Source: JBBRSD01 sp038245725 (GTDB lineage: Bacteria > Actinomycetota > Coriobacteriia > Anaerosomatales > JAAXUF01). Taken from it: a stretch of 64,000 nt of DNA. The stretch lies in NCBI GenBank assembly GCA_038245725.1, contig JBBRSD010000006.1:1-64000 (forward strand), in the 5' to 3' direction. A model generated the notes under the pieces. That model saw only the letters and a program-made list of their open reading frames with translations. It did not search any database and was not told the origin of the DNA. The stretch's first letter is position 1. The number at the start of each line of letters is the position of its first letter. A program made the position numbers and the translations under genes. Shown here piece after piece: positions 8,909 to 17,530 of this stretch.

Positions 8909-10212
8909 CTTCGCTCGTCGACCAGCTTCGCGATCACCACGACCAAGCCTCCCAACGCGAGCGCGGCAACCACCGCGACGCCCACCATCGGGTTCGCGGC
9001 CGCTCCCAGCAGCGCGATCCACCATGGCACCGCCGGCGCGGGCGCCACGAGCGGGCCGGCCACGTGCATCGGACGAGCGACCGACACCCTGGTGTCTCCG
9101 CCGGTCTCGCCCACGACGACCACGACGTCCTCGCTCAGACCCGCCGTTCCGCGACTCAGCGTCACTGGAATCGTCGACACGTCACCACCGTCCGCTTCCC
9201 ACGAGCTGAGCGTGGAGGTGGCGTTCGACGACGATGTGAACCAGATCAGGCGCCTGTCGGAAGCTCTCACTCCGTAACACTCGACAGGCGTGGGGTAGAT
9301 GCTGATCGACGTGGCCACGCTGTCTCCCGGCGTCCAGGACACGATCGTCTGGGTCCCGGCAGCCGAGGAGCTCACCCACGCGAGCCGGTTCTGCGAGACA
9401 GCGATCGTCTGACCAGCGGCGGGGGCCGTGCCCAGCACTCGGGGAGCGCTCTTATCGGGAGACCACGCCATCACGGTGTCGGTGTTGTCGGGCGTTCGTG
9501 CAGCCCACGCGACGCGATCGCCGTTCGCTGCAAGTGTTCCTTGCAGGTACATGGCGGAGGGCGCGCGGGCGATCACCTTCGGCGACGGGAGCGAGGTCAC
9601 CCGGTCGCTCGCTCCCAGAGCGACCGGCACCACGCCAACCGAACGCGTCCAGTCCAGCGTCCCGAAGGCCAGCACGTTCTCGGCGAGGCTGACATCGGCT
9701 GACCTGTCCTTGAGCCCGGGAATCGCGCTGATGGGGCCACCGTCCAGCGTTCGCGTGCGCCATCTGGCGGTCACGACTCGCTGACCGGCCTCGCTCCAGC
9801 ACAGACGACGCCCCGCGACACGCAGACTGCCGCGCTGGATGTGCGGCCGCGATGCCACCGCACGAGCGCGTCGCGCGCCCACTCGCCACGCGCGAACAAC
9901 TCCTCGACCGGTCCAGTAGTCGCCAACCGTTTCGAGCCAGTAGACCTGCCCGCCCAACACCACCACGTCCGAGACGATCGCCTTGGAAGTCCCGGGGGCG
10001 ATAACCAGCTTCCCGGTTGCAGCACGCCACACCCGGACGCCGTCGAACGAGTCCCAGGCGGCCACGCCGTGATCGACCGATAACCAGCCCTGGCCGCTGT
10101 CGCCGATCCGCTTCACGTCCCACACGACCGCCGCGTCAGCCGAAAGTACCGGCGCGAGCGTCGCGACGAGCACACAAACTGCGGCGAGAGCTGTTGCGAG
10201 TCTGCGAGTCAC
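8905..10212 (-). CDS. Exported beta-propeller-like protein with C-terminal membrane anchor
   Basis: This 435-residue protein has a signal peptide (VTRRLATALAAVCVLVATLAPVLSADAA) and a C-terminal hydrophobic segment (about 400-427, ending VVVIAKLVDERR), so most of it lies outside the membrane. The middle repeats a W-containing strand pattern (ISAIPGLK, RVAWAARTPDN, RLAWVSSSAAG, RLIWFTSSSN), suggesting a TolB/WD-like propeller. The GTG start at 10212 shares one base with the TAG of the upstream membrane-protein gene, and its own stop overlaps the PIN gene start, so the three form one transcriptional unit. The function is unknown. The start is supported by the signal peptide beginning right at the overlap. 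Confidence 0.72.
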   Translation of the reverse strand: MTRRLATALAAVCVLVATLAPVLSADAAVVWDVKRIGDSGQGWLSVDHGVAAWDSFDGVRVWRAATGKLVIAPGTSKAIVSDVVVLGGQVYWLETVGDYWTGRGVVRAWRVGARRARAVASRPHIQRGSLRVAGRRLCWSEAGQRVVTARWRTRTLDGGPISAIPGLKDRSADVSLAENVLAFGTLDWTRSVGVVPVALGASDRVTSLPSPKVIARAPSAMYLQGTLAANGDRVAWAARTPDNTDTVMAWSPDKSAPRVLGTAPAAGQTIAVSQNRLAWVSSSAAGTQTIVSWTPGDSVATSISIYPTPVECYGVRASDRRLIWFTSSSNATSTLSSWEADGGDVSTIPVTLSRGTAGLSEDVVVVVGETGGDTRVSVARPMHVAGPLVAPAPAVPWWIALLGAAANPMVGVAVVAALALGGLVVVIAKLVDERR

Positions 10213-10982
10213 TACGCGTCCGCAGTGGGCGGCGCTTGCGGTTTCGCCCGTCGCCGGCGCCCACGCTCGACGGCGGTCTTCGCGCCCTTTTCGAGCGTGC
10301 CCGCCATCAGGAAGCCCGCGAGCAGGATCGCCGATGCGACCATCTCGGAGGGGTAGAGTGCCGCTGTCGCGCCGGCCCTCGCCAGTCCGCCCGCGCCCGC
10401 GATGCAGATCGTGCCGACCGCAATGAGCACGTTGGCCCACATCCGGTACGCGAACTCGCGTTTCCGAGCGAAGCGCCACACCGAGATGAGCGCGCCGCCG
10501 AGAAGAAAGAGCGACCCGGTGATGTTGAACGGCAGGGACATGATGCGAGGAAACGACCCCGCCGCGCCCAGCGCCTGGCCGCCGACGCTGATGCCGGGGA
10601 CGAGCTTGTCCACGAGCAATGTCTTCGTGAACACGCCCCACACGAACGCGACCTCGCAGACCAGCAGGAAGCCGAGGTAGACCCTGGGCCAGAACGTGTC
10701 TTTGACCAGCAGGTACAGCGAGCCTAGGCCGAGGAAGCCGACAAGCGACGCTGCTATCACGATATAGAAGCGGTACACCGTTGGGTCCCACACACCGGTA
10801 AACTCGGAGACGGCTTCCATCACGGCTGCGACCGCGTACATGAGCAGACCCACCGCCCACCACAGCTGGTGCGGCTTGCGCCGCGCGAGCCACTGCGAGA
10901 AGACAAGCCCCGTGAAGACGAAGCCGAGCACGGCCGTGGCAACAGGCCACCACCATCCGGACCAGAACTGCTCAGCGCTCAC
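10212..10982 (-). CDS. Seven-helix integral membrane protein, unknown function
   Basis: A 256-residue protein with about seven hydrophobic helices (for example PVATAVLGFVFTGLVF, FYIVIAASLVGFLGLGSLYLL, VLIAVGTICIAGAGGLARAG) and a basic, Arg/Lys-rich cytoplasmic tail. The GTG start has a strong GAGGAGGGG ribosome binding site about six bases upstream. It is translationally coupled to the downstream exported propeller protein, so the two may work together at the membrane. Charged and aromatic residues within helices (KPHQLWWAVGLLMYAVAAVME) are conserved-looking, but I cannot assign a family. Confidence 0.75.
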   Translation of the reverse strand: MSAEQFWSGWWWPVATAVLGFVFTGLVFSQWLARRKPHQLWWAVGLLMYAVAAVMEAVSEFTGVWDPTVYRFYIVIAASLVGFLGLGSLYLLVKDTFWPRVYLGFLLVCEVAFVWGVFTKTLLVDKLVPGISVGGQALGAAGSFPRIMSLPFNITGSLFLLGGALISVWRFARKREFAYRMWANVLIAVGTICIAGAGGLARAGATAALYPSEMVASAILLAGFLMAGTLEKGAKTAVERGRRRRAKPQAPPTADA

Positions 10983-11023
10983 AGCTACCCCTCCTCTTCG
11001 GCCGCCACGGCGACCGCCCGTTC

Positions 11024-11956
11024 TTACAGAGACTTGAGCGCTGCGTCCGCCTCGGCGGCTCGCTGCCGAGCCTTCAAGTACGCGTCCATCGGCGCCGCGG
11101 TTTGGACCTTGTACGCGTCGGCGATAGCGACGATCGGCGAGACTGGCAGCTTCGCCGCTGCCGCCGCCGCTGCCGCATCTCCGCTGTTATACGCCGCGAG
11201 TAGCTTGTTCGCCTGCGCGGCGTCGCCCGCGAGCCACACTATGTCGGCCTGCTTCGCGATCGTCGCCAGAGCAAGCCGCCGGTCGACGTAGGCGACATAG
11301 ACCTCGAGCTTGGCATCCGGGAACGCGGACGCCGCTTGGCTGAAGAGAGCGCGCGCCGCCGTGAACCCGGCGGTGGCACTCGTGCTGAGCGCCGATGCGT
11401 TCTTCACGTTCGCAATCCCGTGCTGGTTGTAGTCCGCAACCGATTGCCGCGCGAGCTGATCGGCGGCAAGCGTCCGGCTCCAGCCGTTGTCGGCGAACCA
11501 CTTCGCGTTGACGGCGTCCTTCATCGCCGAGAAGATCGCGGGCGCTGCGTCGAGCATCTGTACGCGGGCCAACGCGGCGGCTTGCACGCGCGTGGCCTGC
11601 TTGCGCTCGTCGTCGGTCAGCTTCGAGTAGCCCTGGTCGATGAGCGCGGACGCCTCCAGCAGGTTCGCTCGAGTGTCGCCGAGGGTGGGCTCCAACTCCG
11701 AAGCGCGATCGGCGGTCGCCGTAGTGACATCGGCGCGAACCACAGCGTCCGTGACGCCGACCGTCGGGATCGCCTGCTTCAGGAGCGAGATCGCGCGGTC
11801 AAGCTTCTTCGCGGCGTCGAGCCGACCCTGGACGACGTTCCAGCCCAGCGCGACTACGGCGATGGCCACCAGGACGCCGACGACGACGATCGTCGTCCAA
11901 ATCCGACGCTCACGGCGCGAATCCTTGTTGGCGATGGGCGGTGCGTCGGTGCTCAT
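11024..11956 (-). CDS. Single-pass membrane protein with Ala-rich helical ectodomain, unknown function
   Basis: A 310-residue protein. After a polar, charged N-terminus (MSTDAPPIANKDSRRERR) comes one transmembrane helix (about 22-42, TIVVVGVLVAIAVVALGW), then a long helix-rich, alanine-rich extracellular part with TPR- or four-helix-like character. The ATG at 11956 was preferred to one nine codons upstream because GAGAGGAC precedes it at good distance. It lies 41 bases upstream of the seven-helix protein gene on the same strand and may share its transcript. I recognise no family motif. Confidence 0.72.
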   Translation of the reverse strand: MSTDAPPIANKDSRRERRIWTTIVVVGVLVAIAVVALGWNVVQGRLDAAKKLDRAISLLKQAIPTVGVTDAVVRADVTTATADRASELEPTLGDTRANLLEASALIDQGYSKLTDDERKQATRVQAAALARVQMLDAAPAIFSAMKDAVNAKWFADNGWSRTLAADQLARQSVADYNQHGIANVKNASALSTSATAGFTAARALFSQAASAFPDAKLEVYVAYVDRRLALATIAKQADIVWLAGDAAQANKLLAAYNSGDAAAAAAAAKLPVSPIVAIADAYKVQTAAPMDAYLKARQRAAEADAALKSL

Positions 11957-12332
11957 GCTGTCCTCTCGGCGTGGGCGATCCACGTACTCCTTGTACCGTA
12001 CCCGCGACCTCTCCGCAAAGCGGCGGGGGCTCCTACGATGATGCCCGAAAGAAGTCTGGAAGTCCGCGCAACGGTGGCGGTGCGATTGGCACGCGCATTG
12101 CTACAATCACGCTCGAGTGGAGGCGACCCGCTTCTCCTCCCCCCCTTGAGGCGGGGAACGCCCGCTCAATATTGATACGGCCCGCGTCCCCCACGCGGGT
12201 CGTTTCACTTTCCGGGACAGAGTCAGCCATCCGCGCCAGCCTCGGAGCCACCTCGCGCTACACTGAATCCCGACGCCCGAGATTCCCGGGCGGCAGTACC
12301 ACACGACCATCAGCGCCGAGGAGGGAGCCATC
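11957..12332. other. Divergent intergenic region between membrane-protein gene and pafB
   Basis: These 376 bases carry no supported gene. The strongest structure is a pair of tandem hairpins at 12146-12201, listed separately. A TACAAT hexamer occurs about 40 bases before them, without a good -35 partner at 17 bases. Confidence 0.5.
12146..12201 (+). ncRNA. Tandem GC-rich hairpins upstream of pafB, possible leader RNA or terminator
   Basis: Hairpin 1 at 12146-12169 pairs TTGAG-GCGGG with CCCGC-TCAA (one bulged G). Hairpin 2 at 12179-12201 pairs GGCCCGCGT with ACGCGGGTC around CCCCC and is followed by GTTTCACTTTCC. On the plus strand this resembles an anti-terminator/terminator or small-RNA layout 130 bases before pafB. 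No upstream plus-strand gene needs a terminator here. The RNA class is not recognised, and the T-run is weak. Confidence 0.35.
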
Positions 12333-13325
12333 GTGTCCGACGCCGTCGAACGGCTGCTCAACCTCGCGCTCTACCTTGCCGACGCCCGAGAGCCCGTGAC
12401 CGCCGAGCGCGTCCGCGCCGACGTGACCGGCTACTCCGGGCAGCAGGACGAGAGCGCCTTCCTCCGCATGTTCGAGCGCGACAAGGACCAGCTCCGCGAC
12501 GCCGGCTTCCTCATCGACGCCACCGAGAGCGGCCTCTACGCCATCGACCGCGCCGGCACCTTCGCCTCCCCCATCGACCTCACCGCCGAGGAGACCGCCG
12601 CCGTTTCCGCAGCCGGCTCGGCGATGCTCTCCGACCCGTCGTTCCCGTACGCCGACGACCTGCGCTTCGCGCTTGCGAAGATCGCCACCGGCATCGACAC
12701 CGCCACAGTCCGAACCGCCGCGCGCCTCGCCGATGAGGACCCCGCGCGCCAGGGCAAGACGGTCGCGGCGCTTTCCTCGGCGGCTTCGCGTGGGAAGCTC
12801 GCGACGTTCGAGTACACAAACTCGTACGGCGCCTCGGCTCGCCATGAAGTGGAACCGTATGGCCTCTTCCTGCACGATGGCCGCTGGTATCTCGTCGGCC
12901 GAGACATCGCTCGCGACCAGGAGCGCACGTACGCGGTCGCTCGCATGGTGGCGCTTGCGGTCGAGAGGGCGCGGCCTGCGACGCGCGACTTCGAGCGGCC
13001 CGACGACTTCGACGTGCGCACCTACGTGCGGCTCCCCTTCCAGTACGGCGACGAGCGCGAGTTCACCGTAAGGCTGATGTTCGATCCGTCGGCGGCTTGG
13101 CGCGCCGAAGCGCTGAGCGCTGGTAACGGCGCGCTCGGTCCCGCTGTCGGCGGTCCCGCCGGCGCGCTGGAGTGGGACGTGCCGGCTCGCTCAGCCGCAC
13201 GGCTCGCGCGCTTCGTAGTCGAGAACGGACCCGGAATATCGATCGTGCCCACGGCCGGCGGCGACACGCGCGCTCGCGACCTGCTCCGCGCGGGGCTCGA
13301 GAGCGTGGTGGCGCTGCATGGCTAG
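12333..13325 (+). CDS. pafB: WYL-domain transcriptional regulator, PafB-like
   Basis: A 330-residue regulator with an N-terminal winged helix (VERLLNLALYLADAREPVTAERV), a middle region and a WYL domain (VEPYGLFLHDGRWYLVGRD, then RTYAVARMVAL). This is the layout of PafB, half of the PafBC activator that responds to DNA damage in mycobacteria by sensing single-stranded DNA through the WYL domain. The GTG start at 12333 has GAGGAGGGAG just upstream. The gene overlaps the next WYL gene by eight bases (ATGGCTAG), as pafB and pafC usually do. No pafA or proteasome gene is nearby, so the assignment to PafB rests on pairing and domain layout. Confidence 0.85.
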   Translation: MSDAVERLLNLALYLADAREPVTAERVRADVTGYSGQQDESAFLRMFERDKDQLRDAGFLIDATESGLYAIDRAGTFASPIDLTAEETAAVSAAGSAMLSDPSFPYADDLRFALAKIATGIDTATVRTAARLADEDPARQGKTVAALSSAASRGKLATFEYTNSYGASARHEVEPYGLFLHDGRWYLVGRDIARDQERTYAVARMVALAVERARPATRDFERPDDFDVRTYVRLPFQYGDEREFTVRLMFDPSAAWRAEALSAGNGALGPAVGGPAGALEWDVPARSAARLARFVVENGPGISIVPTAGGDTRARDLLRAGLESVVALHG

Positions 13326-14265
13326 GCCGAGCTCGGGCGAGTCCGCCCGCCGCCTGATCGCGCTCCTCGGCCAGCTCACGCCCGGTGCGCGCATCCCGCT
13401 CGACGAGCTCGCGAAGTCGCTCGGCGTCAAGCCGGCGCAGCTCGCAAACGACCTCGAGACGCTTTCGATGTGCGGTGTCGCGCCGTATACGCCCGACCAG
13501 CTCGTCGAGGTCTTCGTCGACGACGGCTTCGTCGAGGTCTACGCGCCGCTGCCAGCGGTCACCGCGCCCGTGCGCCTCTCGCCCGGCGAAGCCCGCGGAC
13601 TCGCTGCCGCGCTTGCGGCAGCCGGCTTCACCGCCGATGACCCGCTTGTCTCGCGGCTGCTCGCGGCCTCCTCGGCAGGTTTCGACGCCGAGCGGCTCGA
13701 GCACACGCTGCGTGGCGCGATTGCAACACACGACAGCGGCATCTTCCAGACGCTGGCCTCGGCGGCGGGTTCGCGCGAAGTGGTCGCACTCGGCTACCAG
13801 AGTGAAGGCGCGGCCGAGCCCACCGAGCGCGTCGTCGAGCCTGCGGCGCTCTTCGCCGAGCGCGGCGCGTGGTACCTCTCTGCGTGGTGCCGCACCGCTG
13901 GCGCGATGCGGACCTTCCGGGTCGATCGCATCCGCGCCGCAAGCGGGAACGGCGAGCGGTTCTCGGCGGGCGGCCGCGAGGACGAAGCGGGCGGCGGCGC
14001 GCTGAGGGCGTTCGCGCCCGAGGGACTGCCGGTCGCGACGGTGCGTTTCTCGGCGGGCGAAGCATTCTTGGCGCGCGAGTGGCCGGGTGGACGCATCGTC
14101 GCCGAGGAGCCCGACGGCGCCGTCATCGCCGAGGTGCCGTTCGCGGGCACGAACTGGCTCGCGCGACGTGTGGCCGCGCGGCTCGGGCGCGTGGAAGCGG
14201 TCGCTCCCGCAGAGCTGCGTGCGGCAGTGGCGACGCTCGCCCACGCCGAGCTTGAGAAGATGTAG
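13318..14265 (+). CDS. pafC: WYL-domain transcriptional regulator, PafC-like
   Basis: A 315-residue partner of the preceding WYL protein. The N-terminus has an HTH (RRLIALLGQLTPGARIPLDELAKSLGV, QLANDLETLSMCG) and the C-terminal half a WYL domain (VEPAALFAERGAWYLSAWCRTAGAMRTFRVDRI). Its ATG overlaps the end of pafB by eight bases, so translation is coupled and a heterodimer is likely. In PafBC systems the pair activates DNA-repair genes with the housekeeping sigma factor. That role here is inferred from the family. Confidence 0.84.
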   Translation: MARPSSGESARRLIALLGQLTPGARIPLDELAKSLGVKPAQLANDLETLSMCGVAPYTPDQLVEVFVDDGFVEVYAPLPAVTAPVRLSPGEARGLAAALAAAGFTADDPLVSRLLAASSAGFDAERLEHTLRGAIATHDSGIFQTLASAAGSREVVALGYQSEGAAEPTERVVEPAALFAERGAWYLSAWCRTAGAMRTFRVDRIRAASGNGERFSAGGREDEAGGGALRAFAPEGLPVATVRFSAGEAFLAREWPGGRIVAEEPDGAVIAEVPFAGTNWLARRVAARLGRVEAVAPAELRAAVATLAHAELEKM

Positions 14266-14282
14266 CCGGCGATGAAACGCGG

Positions 14283-14684
14283 CTACTGCCTGCTCAACGC
14301 CATCGCCGTGCCGTTCTTCAAGTCCGCGGCTACCGTTGAGACCTCGAGCCACCTTCCGTTCACCTTGTAGAACCACACGATGGGCCGGTCCGGGAAATCG
14401 TCGTAGACCATCCGGATCCATGGCCCGGCCTTCGAGCTCCCCAGGGTGTACTTCCCGCCGAAGCGCACCGAGCTGCCGAACGCGTTCTTGCCCGCGTACA
14501 AGAAGGTGTTGTCGCCGGCGATGGTCAGGTCCGAGAGACTCCCGGGCTTGCCGGCGTTGGTGGCGGCCACCCAGCTCCCGACGAGCTTCTGCTTCGCCCC
14601 CGAGCAACCCGCTGTCCCCGCAAGCAACACGAACGCGAGCGCCGCGGTCATCGCGATCGCCATCGAGCGTGGCATCGTCCCCAT
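14283..14684 (-). CDS. Small lipoprotein, unknown function
   Basis: A 133-residue protein with signal MGTMPRSMAIAMTAALAFVLLAGTAGCSG, lipobox TAGC, Cys at about residue 27. The ATG at 14684 was chosen because AAGGGGAG lies 8 bases upstream; a longer frame reaching 14885 gives a non-signal-like N-terminus. The mature part (KLVGSWVAATNAGKPGSLSDLTIAGDNTFLYAG...) resembles small lipocalin-like domains that begin with LVGSW, but I would not assign a family. It runs convergent to pafC with a 17-base gap. Confidence 0.72.
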   Translation of the reverse strand: MGTMPRSMAIAMTAALAFVLLAGTAGCSGAKQKLVGSWVAATNAGKPGSLSDLTIAGDNTFLYAGKNAFGSSVRFGGKYTLGSSKAGPWIRMVYDDFPDRPIVWFYKVNGRWLEVSTVAADLKNGTAMALSRQ

Positions 14685-14907
14685 TCCGCAGACTCCCCTT
14701 CTTGCACGTGTCCGGTGGTCGGCAGGTGTCGATCTTCGAGCTGAACGCGCCGCCTCGCACCCGCCCGATCTCGCCTCGGGTTTCAAATCAGGCGTGACGA
14801 GTTCGCCCAGTGGCCTTGACGTGACGTCCCGTCTTGCTGATACAAGAAAGGCTAGTGGCCTGTGGCCGGAGAGGGCTTCCGGCAACGTCGTAGGGGGGGA
14901 GCATACC
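14685..14907. other. Divergent spacer between lipoprotein and NHL-protein genes
   Basis: These 223 bases have no supported gene. A possible plus-strand promoter is TTGACG at 14816-14821 with TACAAG 19 bases further on, about 60 bases before the GTG start of the NHL protein. The spacing is long, so this is a weak call. No known riboswitch pattern was recognised. Confidence 0.35.
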
Positions 14908-16218
14908 GTGTCTGAGCGAACTTCAGCTCGTGTGTCCGCACGTGGGAACCGGCAACACCGGTTGGTCTGGCTCGCGGCTGTTGTGATTGCCTGCGCGACG
15001 ATGATCGCGCCGGCGTCGGCTCTCGCTTCCTACCGGCAGACCTACCAGTTCGTGCATACGTGGGGCTATCCGACGCCCTTGCCGTCGCCCGGATTCCAAC
15101 CACTGGGCATCTCGATCGACTCCACCGGCAACCTGTTCGTCGCCGGCAACAACGATTACGTCTCCGAGTACACATCCGCCGGAGTCCTGGTCTCCGGGCT
15201 GCTCGGGCAAAGCGCCACGAACGTGTGGGGGACCAACGGCCTCGGCACTACGAAGAACGTCGCCGTCCACGGGGATGACATGTGGGTGGTCGACTACAAC
15301 GACGGACTCGCGAAGTTCGACACGTTCGGCGCGTACAGCGGAATCTCGAAAGGCGGGATACCGGTCGGCTCCAGTGCCGCCTTCGCCGAGCCAGCAGCGG
15401 TCGCCATCGACGCATCGGGGTGCGTGTATGTATCCGACCATGGCAGCGACAACGCGGGCCCCACTCGTATCAGCAAGTTCGGCCCTGATGGCGCGTATGT
15501 CACCACGTTCGGCGACACCGGCGATTCGTACCATCGGGTCTGGGACACGCGTTCGATAGCGATCGGTCCTCATTTCCAGGTGTACGTCGCCGATTGGGGC
15601 AGCGGAACCGTTCGAGTGTTCATGCCGAACGCTGCCCGCACAATCTATACAGCGGCTGCGGCGTGGATGAGCAGTGGATGGGACTCGCCGACCGCTGTAG
15701 CGGTCGACAGAACAGGCAACGTCTTCGTGTTGGACGACGGCTGGAGCACGATTACGAAACTGGACTCGTCCGGGCACGCCCTTGCGCACTGGGGCGGCAC
15801 AAATGCCATATCGGACCATGGCAAGTTCCAGACAGCGTTCAGCATCGCCGTCGCGCCCAACGGTCGCGTGTTCGTCAGCGACCGAGATGGCGCCACAGTG
15901 CAGCAGTTCAAGCTGCTCGACCTCGGCCCCACGACCGCGGCCTACGCCAATCTCAGCGTGAAGAAGGGCAAGACCACTTGGTTCAAGTACAAGGTCAACG
16001 AGGACATCAGCAATACCGTGAAGCCGACCATCAGGGTGTACAGGGGCGGCGTCCTCAAGGCGACGATCGGCTGCGGCACGGTGAGCCAGGGCGTCTGGCA
16101 CACGAAATCGTGGACATGCAAGCTCGCGAGAGGCTCGTACGTCTGGAAGGTGTATGCCACCGACATGGCCGGGCACAAGCAGCGCAACGTGGCCTGGAAG
16201 ACGCTCACGGTCAAGTAA
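14908..16218 (+). CDS. Secreted NHL-repeat propeller protein
   Basis: A 436-residue exported protein. The signal peptide covers about residues 1-42 (RLVWLAAVVIACATMIAPASALAS). At least five NHL-type blades follow, each with an Ile/Val-Ala-hydrophobic-Asp...Gly-Val-Tyr/Phe-Val pattern (GISIDSTGNLFVAG, AVAIDASGCVYVSD, SIAIGPHFQVYVAD, AVAVDRTGNVFVLD, SIAVAPNGRVFVSD). The last about 85 residues form a beta-rich, Ig-like end. The GTG at 14908 follows AGGGGGGGA by 7 bases; upstream in-frame ATGs would remove the signal peptide from the terminus. NHL propellers usually bind proteins or ligands; no catalytic residues are recognised. It is probably a cell-surface or secreted protein. Confidence 0.8.
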   Translation: MSERTSARVSARGNRQHRLVWLAAVVIACATMIAPASALASYRQTYQFVHTWGYPTPLPSPGFQPLGISIDSTGNLFVAGNNDYVSEYTSAGVLVSGLLGQSATNVWGTNGLGTTKNVAVHGDDMWVVDYNDGLAKFDTFGAYSGISKGGIPVGSSAAFAEPAAVAIDASGCVYVSDHGSDNAGPTRISKFGPDGAYVTTFGDTGDSYHRVWDTRSIAIGPHFQVYVADWGSGTVRVFMPNAARTIYTAAAAWMSSGWDSPTAVAVDRTGNVFVLDDGWSTITKLDSSGHALAHWGGTNAISDHGKFQTAFSIAVAPNGRVFVSDRDGATVQQFKLLDLGPTTAAYANLSVKKGKTTWFKYKVNEDISNTVKPTIRVYRGGVLKATIGCGTVSQGVWHTKSWTCKLARGSYVWKVYATDMAGHKQRNVAWKTLTVK

Positions 16219-16248
16219 GGTATCCGGTAGAACCGCGTAGTCACAGAG

Positions 16249-16278
16249 CGAAGGCCCGGCGTTTCCGTCGGGCCTTCG
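16249..16278. terminator. Bidirectional terminator between convergent NHL and Ca-repeat genes
   Basis: A 10-bp perfect stem, CGAAGGCCCG with CGGGCCTTCG, around a 10-base loop. It lies between two convergent stop codons. There is no long T-run on either side, as is common for high-GC terminators. Confidence 0.75.
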
Positions 16279-16303
16279 TCAACTTCATCACCGCCGGGTG
16301 AAT

Positions 16304-17407
16304 CTAGTCGTCTTCGTGCACAAAGTCGCTGGATGTCTTCGGCACGAGCACGAGTTTTGCTGCGACCTGGTGCCCGTCGCCGTCGACAACCGTCTCGTAA
16401 GCGGCGATTCCCATGCCTTCAACGAGGTCCCCGACACCCGCGACGTGGTCGGGCGTCACGCCGTCTGCCCACGCGAAGACGGTGGCGTCTGTGACGAGCA
16501 CCTTGAACTCACAGTCCTGATCGTGCGAAGCCTCAAGGGTAAGTACCGAGTCCTCAGAGTCGAACTCGGCGATTCGCGCCACGAGCGAGCCGTCGCGCCC
16601 GGGCCGGCGGATCTCGATCTTGGTCGCGACCGTGGAGCCATCCTCGGTCTCGACCTCTTTGATCACAGCACCCGGAACGAGCGCGCCCATCGTGGGTTCG
16701 TCGGAATCGGAGTCGCGCGCCCACTCGAGCTTGGTGTCTCCGTTGACGGTCACGTCGAACACCGTGCCGGACTCGTTGAACGACTTGAGCGAGAGGATGC
16801 CGCTGGTCTCGTCGAAGCTTACGATGATGCCCGCGATCTCCTGCCCGTCCTCGACACCGTCGCTATCGGAGTCCGACTTGTTGGGGTTCGTGCCTTCAGC
16901 GAATTCCGCCTCGTTGTCGAGCCCGTCCTCGTCTCGGTCCTCGCGACCGTCGGTGACACCGTCGCCGTCCGAGTCTGCCTTCAAGGGATTGGTGCCAACC
17001 GCCATCTCCTGAGCATTACGCAAGCGGTCGTGATCGGGATCCTCCCGGGCGTCTGAGACGCCGTTGTGGTTCGTGTCGGCGACGCGGATGTTGGTATGCG
17101 ACTTGACCTCACCGAGGTTGGTCAGGTGGTCGTGGTCGTAGTCCTCTTTAGCGTCGGAGACGCCGTTATGGTTGGTGTCTTTGACCCGGGGGTTGGTGTG
17201 GGCGCGCCATTCGTTGTAGTTGTTGAGCCCGTCGTGGTCGAAATCGGACTTCGCCTGATTTCGCGTCAGGCTCAGGTGGTGAGCCTTTTCCCACGAGTCA
17301 GGGATCTTGTTGTGGTTCTTATCGGCGGCCAAGGCCGGCGAAGCGCAGAGCAGCAGCGCGAAAAGCGCCACCGATGCGACGAGCATCCCACGATGCGTGA
17401 TGTTCAC
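16304..17407 (-). CDS. Secreted calcium-binding-repeat (thrombospondin type 3-like) protein with DUF5666-like end
   Basis: A 367-residue exported protein. The GTG start at 17407 has AAGGAGTG upstream, and the signal peptide (MLVASVALFALLLCASPALA) follows closely. About nine tandem DxDxDGxxD-type calcium loops follow (DKNHNKIPD, DFDHDGLNN, DTNHNGVSD twice, DYDHDHLTN, DPDHDRLRN, DSDGDGVTD, DRDEDGLDN, DSDSDGVED), spaced 15-22 residues as in thrombospondin type 3 arrays. The C-terminal about 150 residues hold two DUF5666-like beta segments (GIIVSFDETSGILSL and SLVARIAEFDSEDSVLTL). It is likely a calcium-stabilised surface or secreted protein. A bidirectional terminator separates it from the convergent NHL gene. 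Confidence 0.8.
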   Translation of the reverse strand: MNITHRGMLVASVALFALLLCASPALAADKNHNKIPDSWEKAHHLSLTRNQAKSDFDHDGLNNYNEWRAHTNPRVKDTNHNGVSDAKEDYDHDHLTNLGEVKSHTNIRVADTNHNGVSDAREDPDHDRLRNAQEMAVGTNPLKADSDGDGVTDGREDRDEDGLDNEAEFAEGTNPNKSDSDSDGVEDGQEIAGIIVSFDETSGILSLKSFNESGTVFDVTVNGDTKLEWARDSDSDEPTMGALVPGAVIKEVETEDGSTVATKIEIRRPGRDGSLVARIAEFDSEDSVLTLEASHDQDCEFKVLVTDATVFAWADGVTPDHVAGVGDLVEGMGIAAYETVVDGDGHQVAAKLVLVPKTSSDFVHEDD

Positions 17408-17530
17408 GGCGTCACTCCTTGTTGCGTGCGGGCACGAGAAGCCTTGTGTGCCCGTGTATCGGGCGCACGCACTGTGCACACAAGGACTGCTCGGCGAAAA
17501 TATCGGTGTCCGGTGACCGCCGTCACGCCA

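Noticed and set aside
10213..10956. N-terminal extension of the exported propeller protein to 10956
   Set aside because: This part overlaps the seven-helix protein in another frame; a signal peptide begins exactly at the GTG at 10212.
14446..14907. Upstream extension of the NHL protein
   Set aside because: It overlaps the divergent lipoprotein and would bury the signal peptide; the GTG at 14908 has a strong ribosome binding site.
14708..14907. Cyclic-di-GMP or other riboswitch before the NHL protein gene
   Set aside because: No match to a known aptamer pattern; only a weak promoter-like pair was seen.
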